Source: Trichomonas vaginalis G3 (taxonomy: Eukaryota > Parabasalia > Trichomonadida > Trichomonadidae). From it: a stretch of DNA of 64,000 bases. The first letter of the stretch is position 1. The number at the start of each line of letters is the position of its first letter. Made by a program: the position numbers and the translations under genes. The notes beneath the pieces were generated by a model. The model had not been told where the DNA came from. It saw only the letters and a list, made by a program, of their open reading frames with translations, and did not search any database. The stretch lies in the NCBI RefSeq assembly GCF_026262505.1, contig NC_067204.1, forward strand, positions 18,702,165 through 18,766,164. The letters are read 5' to 3'. Of the stretch, positions 46,329 through 56,245 are shown piece by piece.

Positions 46329-47086
46329 TTACTCCTGAAAATTTGCAATATGTTCTCCAAAAATTTCAGGAATATAAGTGCGGAATCCAAAAGATGTTTT
46401 GGCGTTTAAACATGGATCAAAATGTTTATTCAGTTTCCTACAATAAACTCAGAAGAATTTACAGTATTTTGGAGATCAAAGAACCAAAAAGTGACAGGCC
46501 CCCTCAAAAATATTATACGCCATATGAAGCAACAAAACCTGATACCATATGGCATGTAGATGTTCATTTTTTATACGGTTCACAGAGGTTACCTGTTTAT
46601 GGTATAATAGACGATAAATCTCGGTTTTTGTTGGCTTTAAAAATTTTGCCAAATAAATCTTCCGAATCTACAACAAGAGTTGCCGAAGAAACGATTGGCT
46701 TATATCAAAAGCCATTTTGTTTCTGGTCCGACAACGGGGGAGAGAATATGGGCCAATTTTATAATTGGCTCATGCGAAACAACATTCAAATCCGCCACAC
46801 TCTCCCTCATATGCCGCACCAGAACGGCAAGATTGAAAGGCTCTGGCCGTCTCTTGAAAGAAATGTCGGCCGGTCTTCAAATGCAAAACAAATTCAAGAA
46901 TTTCTTGATAAATTCAGGAAAAATTACAACTCAGTACCACATAAAACCCTTCCCAAAAAGGGTTTTCGCCCCATGACTCCAGAAGAGTGCTACAATGAGA
47001 CACCACATTGGAAACAGGGTGAAACGCCATTTTGGAGAGTTATGATTGATGGACACTTCGAAATCAAAGAAATACCGAACCATTGA
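46329..47086 (+). CDS. X integrase, catalytic part (DDE, rve-like)
   Basis: A retroviral-type integrase fold. WHVDVHFLYG supplies the first acidic residue, CFWSDNGGENMGQFYNWL the second, and HQNGKIERLWPSLER the glutamate, with the expected spacing of about 35 residues before the Glu. YGIIDDKSRFLLALKI is the usual second strand. It ends EIKEIPNH, before the palindrome array. It would cut and join the ends of X. The homologue in X' is 58829-61849. Relation to Ginger is inferred from ends and target duplication. Confidence 0.85.
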
Positions 47087-47164
47087 ATACACAATTACGA
47101 ATAAACGCTTAATTTTTATAAAAATCTTATTACATTTTTCCTGAATTTTTAAATTGTACAATAA

Positions 47165-47848
47165 AGATGGAAGGCTTTGGGGTACATATTAATATAATAT
47201 ACCTCAAAGCCTTCCATCTCCACTACAAATGGGAGAAACTTTGTCCGAATAGTTTAACATTCGGACAAAGTTTCTCCCATTTTAAGAAGGAATTGCAGGG
47301 TAAGAGGTACATAGTATGAATATATACCTCTTACCCTGCAATTCCTTCTAGAAAGTTCCAAAACTTTGGGTTAATTGCAAGACATTAACCCAAAGTTTTG
47401 GAACTTTCAAGTGGAGATGGAAGGCTTTGGGGTACATATTAATATAATATACCTCAAAGCCTTCCATCTCCACTACAAATGGGAGAAACTTTGTCCGAAT
47501 AGTTTAACATTCGGACAAAGTTTCTCCCATTTAAAGAAAGAATTGTTCCTTATGAGGTATATATTCATACTGTATACCTCATAAGGAACAATTCCCTCCT
47601 TAAAACGAGAAAACTTGTTCGAAATTGTTTATCATTTCGAACAAGTTTTCTCGTTTTTAATAAGAAACTAAAGGCTATGAGGCACTGATTATATATTAGT
47701 GCCTCACAGCCTTTAGTTTCTAATAGATAGCTGGGAAACTTTCTCCAAATGATAAGTTATTCAGAGAAAGTTTCCCAGCTATCAAGAGGGAATTGTTCCT
47801 TATGAGGTATATAGTTATAATGTATACCTCATAAGGAACAATTCCCTC
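47165..47848. repeat. X array of 11 alternating palindromes
   Basis: Eleven palindromes of 55-64 bp tile this stretch with 0-4-bp gaps (approximate bounds): 47165-47219, 47227-47282, 47285-47349, 47350-47408, 47411-47473, 47476-47533, 47536-47596, 47600-47659, 47661-47722, 47723-47783 and 47785-47848. Arms are 22-28 bp and almost perfectly complementary around a 6-12-bp AT-rich centre. Class A (odd ones) has GGAATTG...GAGGTA-like arms; class B (even ones) has GGGAGAAACTTTGTCCGAAT-like arms. Units 1/5 and 2/6 are near-copies. Same design as in Y. No open reading frame explains it. Confidence 0.93.
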
Positions 47849-48267
47849 ATTAAAATCGTAGATATTTTTTACTTATTACTCATGCTTTCAAAATCACAAT
47901 CCTCTGAAAAGTTATTTTTTATTAAGAATTTAGAATTTTGATAAATACCTTTTTTCAATTTGATATAATACTTATATATTTTCAAAAAGACATTTTGAAA
48001 AGATATCTCAAAAGTTCTCTGAAAACCTATTTTTGATTAATTTTGAGAAATATCCGTATTAAATTAATCAATAAATTCATTCAACACTACTTTAATTTTT
48101 AAATTCAAAAAATTATATGTGCTTCTTAAAATGTCTCACAAAAATTTTATTATAAAATTATATACAATATTAAAAATCCCACAACATTTTTTACTTTACA
48201 TAATCGTACTTCCTCGACGATTAATTTCCCCTCAATTCCTATCGTTGACCGAACTTAGCATGCAACA
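47849..48267. other. X right end, non-coding
   Basis: About 400 bp of AT-rich sequence without genes, ending in the 23-bp terminal repeat (48245-48267). Confidence 0.6.
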
Positions 48268-48279
48268 AAACAAGTAGTC

Positions 48280-49098
48280 CTATTTCAAACCACATTTACT
48301 TACTAATAAAATTTCTTTATTGTGACACTTTCTCCAGTTTATAGGACCTCTCTCATATTCTATCTTGTCATATATAAACTCATAGTCATGTATGTCCTCT
48401 AACCATCTCATAACGGTTTCCAAACCACTTTTATCGGATGTAAAGTAAAAGCATGGATGGTTATGTATAACGTCTAAAGTTTCTAAAGAGTCTCTCAAAG
48501 TCCAGTCTACTTGGTATTGAAAATCCCATGTGTTATAGAACGGCGGGTCCACTATAAAGAAAACATTTTCCTTGTCTTTATATTTTTCATACAGCTCTGT
48601 CCAATGACATCTCACAAACTCTATACCCTCAATATATTTATCTATGTCCTCTTTGAAAACATTTGTATAGTTAAGATATAAAACTTTTGACATAAGTGTT
48701 TCAATGTCATGAACTCTTATAGCACCACTATATAATAGTCTAGCAGATATACTATCCCAGTCTATATATTCTGCTTTTTTCAAAACCTCTCTCACAATAT
48801 TTTTCTTATCTAATGGTATACGTTCCATCTTACCTATAGGTATCTTTTCTTTTAACTCTTTCAATATATTGTTTGTGTCTGGAATATGTTTGAGACGGTC
48901 CATATAGTTGTCGAAGTCATTGCATATAATCTTTGAGTCAGGAAATACGGTATGACATAAATGGGATATATAGAAACTTCCACCGAACAAATCTACAAAT
49001 GTTAGACCATTCGGTAGTTTCTTAAGTTCTCTCAATATAATATCTTTACATCTACTCTTATTTCCAAAGAACGGTAACGGCGGTTTTGTAAAATTCAT
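48280..49098 (-). CDS. Mav1 DNA N6-adenine methyltransferase (D12/Dam class)
   Basis: 272 residues, intact. FFGNKSRCKD, FVDLFGGSFY and DPPF are all present, as in the Mav2 protein, from which it differs at about ten positions. An intact gene inside an otherwise broken element suggests either youth or retained use. The upstream 49099-49215 stretch has TGTCACTTTTC words like those before the Mav2 gene. Confidence 0.95.
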   Translation of the reverse strand: MNFTKPPLPFFGNKSRCKDIILRELKKLPNGLTFVDLFGGSFYISHLCHTVFPDSKIICNDFDNYMDRLKHIPDTNNILKELKEKIPIGKMERIPLDKKNIVREVLKKAEYIDWDSISARLLYSGAIRVHDIETLMSKVLYLNYTNVFKEDIDKYIEGIEFVRCHWTELYEKYKDKENVFFIVDPPFYNTWDFQYQVDWTLRDSLETLDVIHNHPCFYFTSDKSGLETVMRWLEDIHDYEFIYDKIEYERGPINWRKCHNKEILLVSKCGLK

Positions 49099-49310
49099 TT
49101 ATATATAATAATAAAAATGTTTTTAACCGAAAAGTGACAGAAAAGTGACAAAACATGAAAACATATATAATTTGTGAAAAGCGACAGAAAAAGTGACGTT
49201 TTAAAAAGTGACACTATTAATATGATGTAAATAACAACGGTTTTGGTTTTGTCACCGGCTGGTCGGCTGGGGTTCGGTCCTCCTCTTGGGTCTTGGGCAA
49301 AATTTCTTAT
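49099..49310. promoter_or_regulatory. Mav1 methyltransferase leader with repeated GTCACTTTT
   Basis: On the minus strand, several TGTCACTTTT words (plus-strand AAAAGTGACA at 49129-49215) stand upstream of the methyltransferase. TCACTTTT matches the host Inr. The GC-richer segment 49250-49300 (GGCTGGTCGGCTGGGG) has no clear role. Confidence 0.45.
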
Positions 49311-49423
49311 GGGCTAGAGGGCGCAACGCGCCTGGAAGCCCTCCGAATAAAAACTTCATTTATACTAAACATCTTCGGGGCTAGAGGGCGCAACGCGCCT
49401 GGAAGCCCCACTACCTTTTTTTT
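49311..49423 (-). repeat. Mav1 right terminus, hairpin present twice
   Basis: GGGCTAGAGGGCGCAACGCG / CCTGGAAGCCC occurs at 49311-49345 and again at 49379-49409, then CCACTACC and T8. The stem differs from Mav2's (GCGCAACGCGC in place of GCACGAAGTGC), but both arms changed together, so pairing is kept. Confidence 0.85.
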
Positions 49424-50429
49424 GGAATTGAAAAATAATTAGAAATTCAAGAAATTTATCAAATTTTCAATTGATTACATTGTAATTTGCATATTACTTG
49501 AGTACAAATGTGATCTCTATGAAACTTATCACTTATACTAAGGTCCGAGTAGTCATTCTTTTGTTTTTCCAAATGAAATCAAGAAATTTACGCTTATTTT
49601 AATTATTGTAGCATGAGTATTTAAGATGATGCGTTACATCATCTCATTAATAGGTTATTTTATTTTAGTGAGATTGACTCTTATATCTTTTTTAATTTCG
49701 CAAATTTGGGACATAAATGTAATTACCAGGTCATGTTACTGGTACAGAATAATTATCATACGGTATTTTAGTTTTTTATTATACAAAATTCGGTAAAATG
49801 TCTAAAAATAAAAAAATCAAATGAATAAATATTACATATTAGGAGATATCTAGTGATATTACCAAGTTGGCTGATCTAGTAAAACTCAATGTACACGTAA
49901 TTTCAAAAAGATTATATATTTTTCCGCATTTTTTGTTGGAAATGCTGATGAAATATACAATATTCTGATGAGCCATAATCCCTTGGCTTTTCTCGTTGGA
50001 TATTTTTTGAAAATTAATGTGGTAATACGAATTGATGAAACATTTATCAAAATATTTCCAAAAGATAATAATAATTTGAATTTTGGTAAATCTTGTTCAT
50101 TGAACCACTATGTTATCCCTTTCAATGACCTGAAAGATTTGTTTCATGATCTAAGGTCCGTAGTAATAAAATGAACAATAGATAATTTGGTGGTTTTCGC
50201 AACTTTTATCAACCAAAATATAGATTTTAACTCATAAAGCATACACCTAAAGTGCGAAATATAAGTCAATAAAAAGCATCAAGTTTATGGGGTTCACCCT
50301 CAAATAATTGATTTTGATAAAAATTGTCGGTTTTGACAAAATCAAATAATTACGATGGAATAAACTATACATTATTTTGTCGCTTTTGTTAGATTTCGCA
50401 ATTGAAATAAAGTTGTCACTTTTGACACA
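49424..50429. other. Host intergenic region
   Basis: AT-rich DNA right of Mav1. A 68-codon plus-strand frame (49968-50174, LNFGKSCSLNHYVIPFNDLK) has no recognisable family and may be a relic. The last bases carry the promoter of the next gene. Confidence 0.5.
50412..50429 (+). promoter_or_regulatory. Host Inr before the RasGEF gene
   Basis: TTGTCACTTTTGACACA lies directly upstream of the ATG. TCACTTT fits the Trichomonas initiator (TCA, pyrimidine, T/A) at about 12 bp from the start codon. Confidence 0.65.
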
Positions 50430-52127
50430 ATGTCAACATCCGAATCAAAGACAAGTGACAAGCCAGTAGATCCGGAGGCTGACAAGAGCCAATGGCTTAA
50501 CGAAATCTTTGAGAGGGAACCAGAATTATCAGTACTTAGAGAAAAATTATTACCTCTCACTGGAGGAATTTCGTTTGCAAATGTTGTCTTCACGGATACA
50601 ATACAAGATACATCAGTAGCAAATAGGTATGAAGTTTTGAATTTAATATCTCAGCATTTGAAACTTCTTGGACTTTATCATACTGCAGATGTTTTAGCGA
50701 ATGAATCGGGATATAAATTTTTAAATCCACCAAATGATGACTGGGAAACGTCAGATCTTAGGATGATTCTCTCACTTTCACTAGGTCTCCGAGATAATCC
50801 ATGGGACGTTCCTCCTGAGCCGAACCATCATTACGTTCCGGAAGAGCATGAAGAAGATTACAACGCGTCTCCATACCGTGAAGATCCTACAAAGATCTGG
50901 GAAGAATATATGGATCCGAATATCAATTCTGTTTACGGTGATAAATTATCATATAGCAGCCTTAAGGCATCTTCCCTCCGTAGAATTGTCGTTATGATGG
51001 TTCATCCGATTAGAGAAAAAACATTAACTGATGATGATATTCATAACATTTTCTTGTCTCTTCACTCTATTACTTCCTCCGAGCACTTCTTCGAATTGTT
51101 AATGCATCTTTTCTATCTAAGGGGCCATCCAACTATTCTCGATGACTTATCTACATTTGAAATTCAACCTTTAAGAGTTAACATCATCAACCTCATTAAA
51201 AAGTGGCTCACATTCCACGGCCTGTTTATCGGAAAGAAGACCCTTAAGCTTATCCAAGAATTCCTTAAGACAATTTCCGAAGATACAGCACAATTCCAAT
51301 ACATCAACAAAGTTACAGTATCGTTGCTTGCATCCATGCCAACATTAACTTACGGAAGAAAATCAGGCTCCTTGACCCAAGAAAAAGAGCGGCCACTTAT
51401 ACCAGATCCTCTGATTATTCTTTCTTCCGATCTGAAGTTATTCGATCCGGATTCGAAGGAAGTTGCAAGACAAATCACTTTACTGAGCTACGATGTTTTC
51501 GCAAGCATCCATTCTCTTGAATTCTTCAATGCATTTTCTCCAAAGCACCAGAGATTCAGTACCCCAACCCTCAACGAATTCAGCCTCTTCCACGAACGTT
51601 TACAGCTTCTAGTTATGGAAACAATCGCTTACAGCCCAGATCCAGCATCAACTTACAAGAAAGCTATGATGGTTTTCGAAAACCTCAAGGAAATGTGCAA
51701 TTTCCAAGCTACAGCAGCATTTGCACAGGTACTTGGCCGTACAGATATTCAAAAATTATGTGGAATCGACGATAAGGACCAAAAGAAGCCAGAAGACCTA
51801 TTCTCTGGTGGCGAAGATTACGACAATCGTCTTAAAGAAGCTTACTCCGTTTACAAGAGTGCAATTCCTAACATGGATGTTGAAATCAAGAACGGAAAGG
51901 TTTCAGAAGACGAAATGCCAGTGTTTCTTGGTGGTCTTATCAACTGGGAGAGAATTAGAAAGCTTTCTTCGAAGGTTGCCATCATTTACAGACTTCAGAA
52001 CACAAAAGTTAACTTTTACCCAGTTTCTCAGATCCAGAAGGTCATTACACGCGGTGCAATTCATGACGAAAGAGAGATTGAACTGCACATCAACCTTCGT
52101 AGCGATGTAATTTTAGAGAAAAAGTGA
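50430..52127 (+). CDS. Ras guanine-nucleotide exchange factor (LisH, RasGEF)
   Basis: 565 residues. A LisH-like motif (YEVLNLISQHLKLLGLYHTA, about 67-95) follows the acidic start. A RasGEF N-terminal module (KASSLRRIVVMMVHPIREKT ... FFELLMHLFYLRG) spans about 180-285. The catalytic RasGEF/CDC25 domain fills about 330-555, with SYDVFASIHSLEFFNAF, LQLLVMETIAYSPDPAST, MVFENLKEMCNFQATAAFAQ and the end IYRLQNTKVNFYPVSQIQ. It loads GTP onto a small Ras-type GTPase in the cytosol. Intronless; convergent with the UTP25 gene. Intact host gene just outside the element stack. Confidence 0.8.
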   Translation: MSTSESKTSDKPVDPEADKSQWLNEIFEREPELSVLREKLLPLTGGISFANVVFTDTIQDTSVANRYEVLNLISQHLKLLGLYHTADVLANESGYKFLNPPNDDWETSDLRMILSLSLGLRDNPWDVPPEPNHHYVPEEHEEDYNASPYREDPTKIWEEYMDPNINSVYGDKLSYSSLKASSLRRIVVMMVHPIREKTLTDDDIHNIFLSLHSITSSEHFFELLMHLFYLRGHPTILDDLSTFEIQPLRVNIINLIKKWLTFHGLFIGKKTLKLIQEFLKTISEDTAQFQYINKVTVSLLASMPTLTYGRKSGSLTQEKERPLIPDPLIILSSDLKLFDPDSKEVARQITLLSYDVFASIHSLEFFNAFSPKHQRFSTPTLNEFSLFHERLQLLVMETIAYSPDPASTYKKAMMVFENLKEMCNFQATAAFAQVLGRTDIQKLCGIDDKDQKKPEDLFSGGEDYDNRLKEAYSVYKSAIPNMDVEIKNGKVSEDEMPVFLGGLINWERIRKLSSKVAIIYRLQNTKVNFYPVSQIQKVITRGAIHDEREIELHINLRSDVILEKK

Positions 52128-52693
52128 GAAATTCATTTTTTACTTGTATTTTTATGTCATATTTTGTTTTTGAAAGATAGTTGGATTGTAAATCGCTCGT
52201 TTCTTATATACTTAACCTCCCTCTTTCTAAAAAAAGATGAAAATAAAATATTATTATTAAATCTGATTTAAACAATCATTTTTTTGTGGAAAATTATGAT
52301 CACCATAGCCTGTACTGTGTATGTGAATATGAACAAAATTCCAAAAATTTTTTGAATTTCAAAATATAAAATTCATTTTCTAAGAAAATAATTTCATTTT
52401 TGAGAAAATGAAAAAAATTTGGAAAATTTAATATCATTGATTATCTTTTATTTTAGATAAATTAAAAATTGAAAGGGAAAAATGATATATTTTGGATAAT
52501 TTTTTTTGAGATAATAAAAATTCTACAATATTTTACTAATTTGGCTAGATATTCATTTTAAAGTCCTTTAATGTTCAAGTATTGTTTTGTTAAAAATACA
52601 TTAATCTTTGTATTTCACAAGATACATTTCATATTTCGATATTAAAAAAGGATTTGGATTAAAATAATAAAATATATCTATCTCTATTTAGTC
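52128..52693. other. Host intergenic region between convergent genes
   Basis: AT-rich, with 3' ends of both genes. No further feature seen. Confidence 0.5.
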
Positions 52694-54361
52694 TTAAATC
52701 AAATAAACCTCATCTTTGACGAGTCTCATTGCCATTTCACCGCCACATAATCTTTCAAGAGCAAGATCATCATATTCATTGAAATACAAGAACACAGGGA
52801 TATCCTTTGCAAGTTCAGAAACAAACTGAGGATATGTTGGTGCTCCGTAGAAGATAATTCTTCCTGTATCCAAGAATTTTGGTCTGAAATGGAAGTAATA
52901 TCTTTCAGTAATGAGCATAACAGCATTAGGATCTTCTGTATATGCCTTTCTCATCTTAATTGAGTCCTTTTTAGTTGCTTCATCCGCTAATTCCAAGAAG
53001 ATTACGCCGCTGTCGTCCAAAAGCTTTCTTGCTCTGTAGAACAGCATGGAACTAGCGAAGAATATGATTGTCCTTCCAGGCTTATCGCTAGCAGCTCTCC
53101 ATGCCTTGATCTGCGGCAAAATTCTCAACTGGAAAATTTTGAAATTTTGGTCGGCGGTTGAAACGATATTTGGAGCCGGAATTCTTCTGAAAACTTGTTC
53201 GACACCAGGGTTAAAGAGGGATTTAGTGAAACTCTGTTTGACGATGTTACTTCCTCTTATGTTTTCGAATGACGAGAACAAGGAAATCATCTCCGGAGTC
53301 ATAACAGTCGCGTAACCAATGTTTTGACGCATTTTCGGATGATTTTTATCCGAAAAATATGTCCTCAGACGGCTCCAGTCTGTTTCTTCGACTGTCATTG
53401 GTTTCTGGTTGATTGTCTTGATGCATTCCGACAATCTCTGGCTGTTCTGGACCTCGAGAAAGTCGAGTGTATCGAGGACAAGAATTTCAATCGAAGAAAG
53501 GAACGATGTATCTTTGTGTAGCATGATGCCGACGGGAGAAGCAATGACAATCTGGGACTTGCTCATCTGTTGGCATAAGGAAATCTTGTCGCCAAAGAAT
53601 CTAATCGCGGTTTTGAAATCTTGTTCGTTATTACCACCAAAATATGCAAGCCAGTCTTTCGGATGGCTTTGGATAACACCATTTGGAACTTCTGCACCAT
53701 ACTCAAGGCGGAAACGATCTTCATGCTCGATCAAAATATCTTCTGGAACAAATTCAAGAAGATCGCTTACGAATTTGTAGGCTTGTAACTTGGAGCTGGC
53801 AATAATAAGTACAACTGTTGGTGTAAAACCACTATCGCGCTTAAGAGAACCTGTAGGACGATTCTTTTTTGCATCAAAGTCATTAATGACATGATTTAAG
53901 ACGTGAAGTGCGGTAATTTTACGGACTTCGTCAATTGTGTCCTCTGGTTTCGTTGTGTAAAGGAAGTCTTCGTAGTCAAAAATTGGATTTGCAATAATTT
54001 TGTCCATAATTTTCTTGCATTGCTTTGTATTTGCGAGTAATGGGTTGAGTTTGATCGGTCCTTTTGGTAATTTAGGAAGTGTTGTGCGTAAAATTCCATA
54101 AGGAGAATTATACATTTGAGCTTCTGGTTTTGGCTTTGAAAAATCATGCTCCATTTCATTGAACCACTCGTTGAATTCTATCGGTGCTCCTGAAAGCTCT
54201 ATTTGTGGTAAGTTTTGGTAAATATCAACATCATGTTGCTGAATTTCGATTTTTTCTTCTTTCTTTTCTTCTTGTTTGTGTTCTGTCTCGATTTCAGTAT
54301 TGACTACATCCTTGTTTACCTTAGATAGTAGTTTTAAAAAGTCAGCAGCTGTTCTCTTCAT
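52694..54361 (-). CDS. UTP25: UTP25-family nucleolar protein (DEF)
   Basis: 555 residues. U3 snoRNP-associated factor for small-subunit rRNA processing; a DEAD-like fold without a functional ATPase site. Diagnostic parts: SGFTPTVVLIIASSKLQAYK (about 180), KISLCQQMSKSQIVIASPVG (about 267), EILVLDTLDFLEVQNSQRL (degenerate Walker-B position, about 297), GRTIIFFASSMLFYRARKLL (about 436) and TERYYFHFRPKFLDTGRIIF followed by YGAPTYPQFVSEL (about 493-525), which is the family signature. Shorter than yeast Utp25 because of a reduced N-terminus (charged, KKEEKIEIQ). A TCAATAAA word 15 bp upstream may be an Inr variant. Confidence 0.92.
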   Translation of the reverse strand: MKRTAADFLKLLSKVNKDVVNTEIETEHKQEEKKEEKIEIQQHDVDIYQNLPQIELSGAPIEFNEWFNEMEHDFSKPKPEAQMYNSPYGILRTTLPKLPKGPIKLNPLLANTKQCKKIMDKIIANPIFDYEDFLYTTKPEDTIDEVRKITALHVLNHVINDFDAKKNRPTGSLKRDSGFTPTVVLIIASSKLQAYKFVSDLLEFVPEDILIEHEDRFRLEYGAEVPNGVIQSHPKDWLAYFGGNNEQDFKTAIRFFGDKISLCQQMSKSQIVIASPVGIMLHKDTSFLSSIEILVLDTLDFLEVQNSQRLSECIKTINQKPMTVEETDWSRLRTYFSDKNHPKMRQNIGYATVMTPEMISLFSSFENIRGSNIVKQSFTKSLFNPGVEQVFRRIPAPNIVSTADQNFKIFQLRILPQIKAWRAASDKPGRTIIFFASSMLFYRARKLLDDSGVIFLELADEATKKDSIKMRKAYTEDPNAVMLITERYYFHFRPKFLDTGRIIFYGAPTYPQFVSELAKDIPVFLYFNEYDDLALERLCGGEMAMRLVKDEVYLI

Positions 54362-54905
54362 AAAAAAATTTTTTTATTGAAAGACAAAATCTTCAAAATC
54401 TTGGCTTTCTTCAATCATTTCATGAGAAATTCGGCCAAATTCTTGACATAATAGAACAGTGAGGATCAAAAATCTGATATAATGTAATGAATATGCATGC
54501 GTTTTAAATTTTTGATGATGAACTTGAATTTAGGCTGTAATCTGTTTTCGATTGCTTGGAGTATAGGGATAGTTTTGCATAAAATCTTGAATCTCAGTCA
54601 TATGCAATAGTGGTGAACTTGAAACACCTTTGGTATTTTTAATTGTATTATTATTTGAAAATCTGAAATGATTTTGAATAGAATCATTACATAACTCGAT
54701 GTTTTAAGTTGATTCCTTGGGTTTTTGTACGCCTGTGAGGTTTATTGATTAACGTTTATAATTAATCAAGCGTAGAAATCTTAATCTATTGTATGAGATC
54801 CATAAAGCTAAAGACCACGAAGAGTTTAATACAAACATTAATTCCTGATTTGGTAAAAAAGTAAAAAAATCAGTTAAATTTGCTCAACCAATTACATTAA
54901 ATCCT
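54362..54905. other. Host intergenic region
   Basis: 540 bp of AT-rich sequence between two minus-strand genes. Nothing recognised. Confidence 0.5.
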
Positions 54906-55490
54906 TTAGTTAACCTTGTGGAAGTATTCAAGGGACTCCTTGGGTGATGGCTTGATTGTAGCATCACCGTCCTGCTGCCATGTAGCTGGGCAAACTTCGC
55001 CGTGCTTTGCAGCGAACTGGTAAGCCTTGACAAGGCGGATGATTTCTGTGACGTTACGGCCAACATCTGGGTGGTTCATCTGGACGTGGCGAACGATGCC
55101 CTCTGGGTCGATGATAACTGTGCCACGGAGTGTGTGTCCCTCAGATTTCATGTAGAAACCGTAAGCTTCGGAGACGGCGTGTGTAAGATCTGAAAGAAGT
55201 GGGTAGTGGATTTCGCCGAGGCCACCTTCCTTACGTGGTGTATTTTGCCAAGCAAGGTGTGTGAAAACGGAGTCAACAGAAAGGCCAAGAACCTCAGCAC
55301 CGAGCTTCTTGAACTCCTCGAGCTTGTTGGAGAACTCAATGATTTCTGTTGGGCAGACGAATGTGAAATCGAGTGGGTATGAGAAGAGAACGAGCCACTT
55401 GCCCTTGTAGTCAGCGAGCTTGTACTTCTTGAAGTCGCCATTGAGAACGCCTTCGAGTTCAAAGTCTGGTGCTTGTTGTCCAACTAGCAT
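54906..55490 (-). CDS. Typical 2-Cys peroxiredoxin (thioredoxin peroxidase)
   Basis: 194 residues, the usual length. It reduces hydrogen peroxide with electrons from thioredoxin, a main antioxidant route in this microaerophile. Peroxidatic Cys46 is in [10 protein letters not shown], resolving Cys167 in [17 protein letters not shown] (in [16 protein letters not shown]) and the C-terminal YF ([10 protein letters not shown]) are both present, the pair associated with sensitivity to over-oxidation. No signal peptide, so cytosolic. Base composition is clearly less AT-rich than the neighbours, as for strongly expressed genes. Confidence 0.97.
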   Translation of the reverse strand: MLVGQQAPDFELEGVLNGDFKKYKLADYKGKWLVLFSYPLDFTFVCPTEIIEFSNKLEEFKKLGAEVLGLSVDSVFTHLAWQNTPRKEGGLGEIHYPLLSDLTHAVSEAYGFYMKSEGHTLRGTVIIDPEGIVRHVQMNHPDVGRNVTEIIRLVKAYQFAAKHGEVCPATWQQDGDATIKPSPKESLEYFHKVN

Positions 55491-55508
55491 TATGTTAAAG
55501 TGAAGTCA
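55491..55508 (-). promoter_or_regulatory. Host Inr before the peroxiredoxin gene
   Basis: The minus strand reads ACTTCACTTTAACATA before the ATG. TCACTTT at this distance (about 7-12 bp) is the canonical Trichomonas Inr position. Confidence 0.7.
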
Positions 55509-55646
55509 TTGTATCAAATTTTGAATAAAACATTTTTAATTGGCCGCCTAACTATAAAAAGACGTTAAGAATTTTGAAGTGGCTAATTTGCAATTTAATA
55601 AGTTCATTCTCATGTGCTCCTTTGAATTTATCCAAAAATTTTATAA

Positions 55647-55661
55647 CAAAAACTGTTACAC
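55647..55661 (+). repeat. 15-bp target duplication of X', left
   Basis: CAAAAACTGTTACAC borders the left terminus of X' and recurs at 63174-63188 directly after the right terminus. Confidence 0.75.
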
Positions 55662-56245
55662 TGTTATAGACCGAAAATAGATTTTTTCGGTTTTCTCTTC
55701 AAATAATTGAAAGAATGATACTATTATAGGTTTATTATATTATATAGCATATAATCATGCTATAGCCGAAAATTATAAGTTTTGAGAAGATTGAATATAA
55801 CACAAATAAATTTGAATGTAAGTTAAATTGCTTGTTGTTTTTAATAGCTATTTAATGAGAAATACAATATTGCAAAATTCAAATTGAACGATTGAAAGAA
55901 CAGAAAAAGTCATTCTTTTCAATTTCGAATATGTTTCATTGTATTTATAATTATATGGCAAATAAGATATTTAAACTTGATTTTTGAAGGAAAATTCACA
56001 AAATTGAATAAATTCAAATAATTTTTATTCAAAAATAAACTAGTTATTTGAGTTTACTATTAATTATCTATTCAAACTACAAAGTTTGTAATTTAAAATA
56101 TTTTGTGAGATCAGATTGAATTAATTCAAGGTTTTTCAATTAATATTAATGACCATATTACGCATTTTCGAACATTCTAAACCAAATATATAAAAATGGG
56201 AGACGAATGTTAAATTTGCTAGACATGGGGGAGTTGTCTGCAAAG
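55662..56245 (+). repeat. X' left terminal inverted repeat, unique part
   Basis: Inverted copy of 62590-63173, nearly identical. Begins TGTTATAGACCGAAAATAG. AT-rich, no gene. Confidence 0.9.

Larger units (their letters stand above)
16826..48267 (+). mobile_element. Integrase-type DNA transposon X (Ginger-like), outer bounds
   Basis: The ends are perfect 23-bp inverted repeats starting TGTTGCATGCTAAGTT, at 16826-16848 and 48245-48267, flanked by the 4-bp duplication AAAC. Its own DNA is 16826-17353 and 46329-48267 (about 2.5 kb); everything between was inserted later. It encodes a DDE integrase in two parts separated by the mariner, followed by an array of palindromes. TGT...ACA ends and a 4-bp target duplication fit Ginger-type cut-and-paste elements. 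The family call rests on those features and the rve-like motifs, not on a database match; IS3EU is an alternative. Confidence 0.8.
48268..49423 (-). mobile_element. Maverick/Polinton copy Mav1, right end
   Basis: This is the continuation of Mav1 beyond element X. The four bases AAAC at 16822-16825 are repeated at 48268-48271, and the sequence resumes in the small membrane-protein gene that X entered. It holds the complete methyltransferase gene, a subterminal stretch with TGTCACTTTT-type motifs, and the terminal repeat ending in eight T at 49416-49423. Host-like DNA follows. The matching left terminus is outside the window, so the target duplication cannot be checked. Confidence 0.9.

Noticed and set aside
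48199-48267. Long terminal repeats of a retroelement at the X ends
   Set aside because: The 23-bp ends are inverted, not direct, and no reverse transcriptase is present.
49968-50174. 68-codon plus-strand frame as a host gene
   Set aside because: No family, no Inr at the right distance and surrounding sequence full of stops; mentioned only within the intergenic entry.
55002-55483. Frames overlapping the peroxiredoxin gene
   Set aside because: Shadows of a clear host gene with full family motifs.
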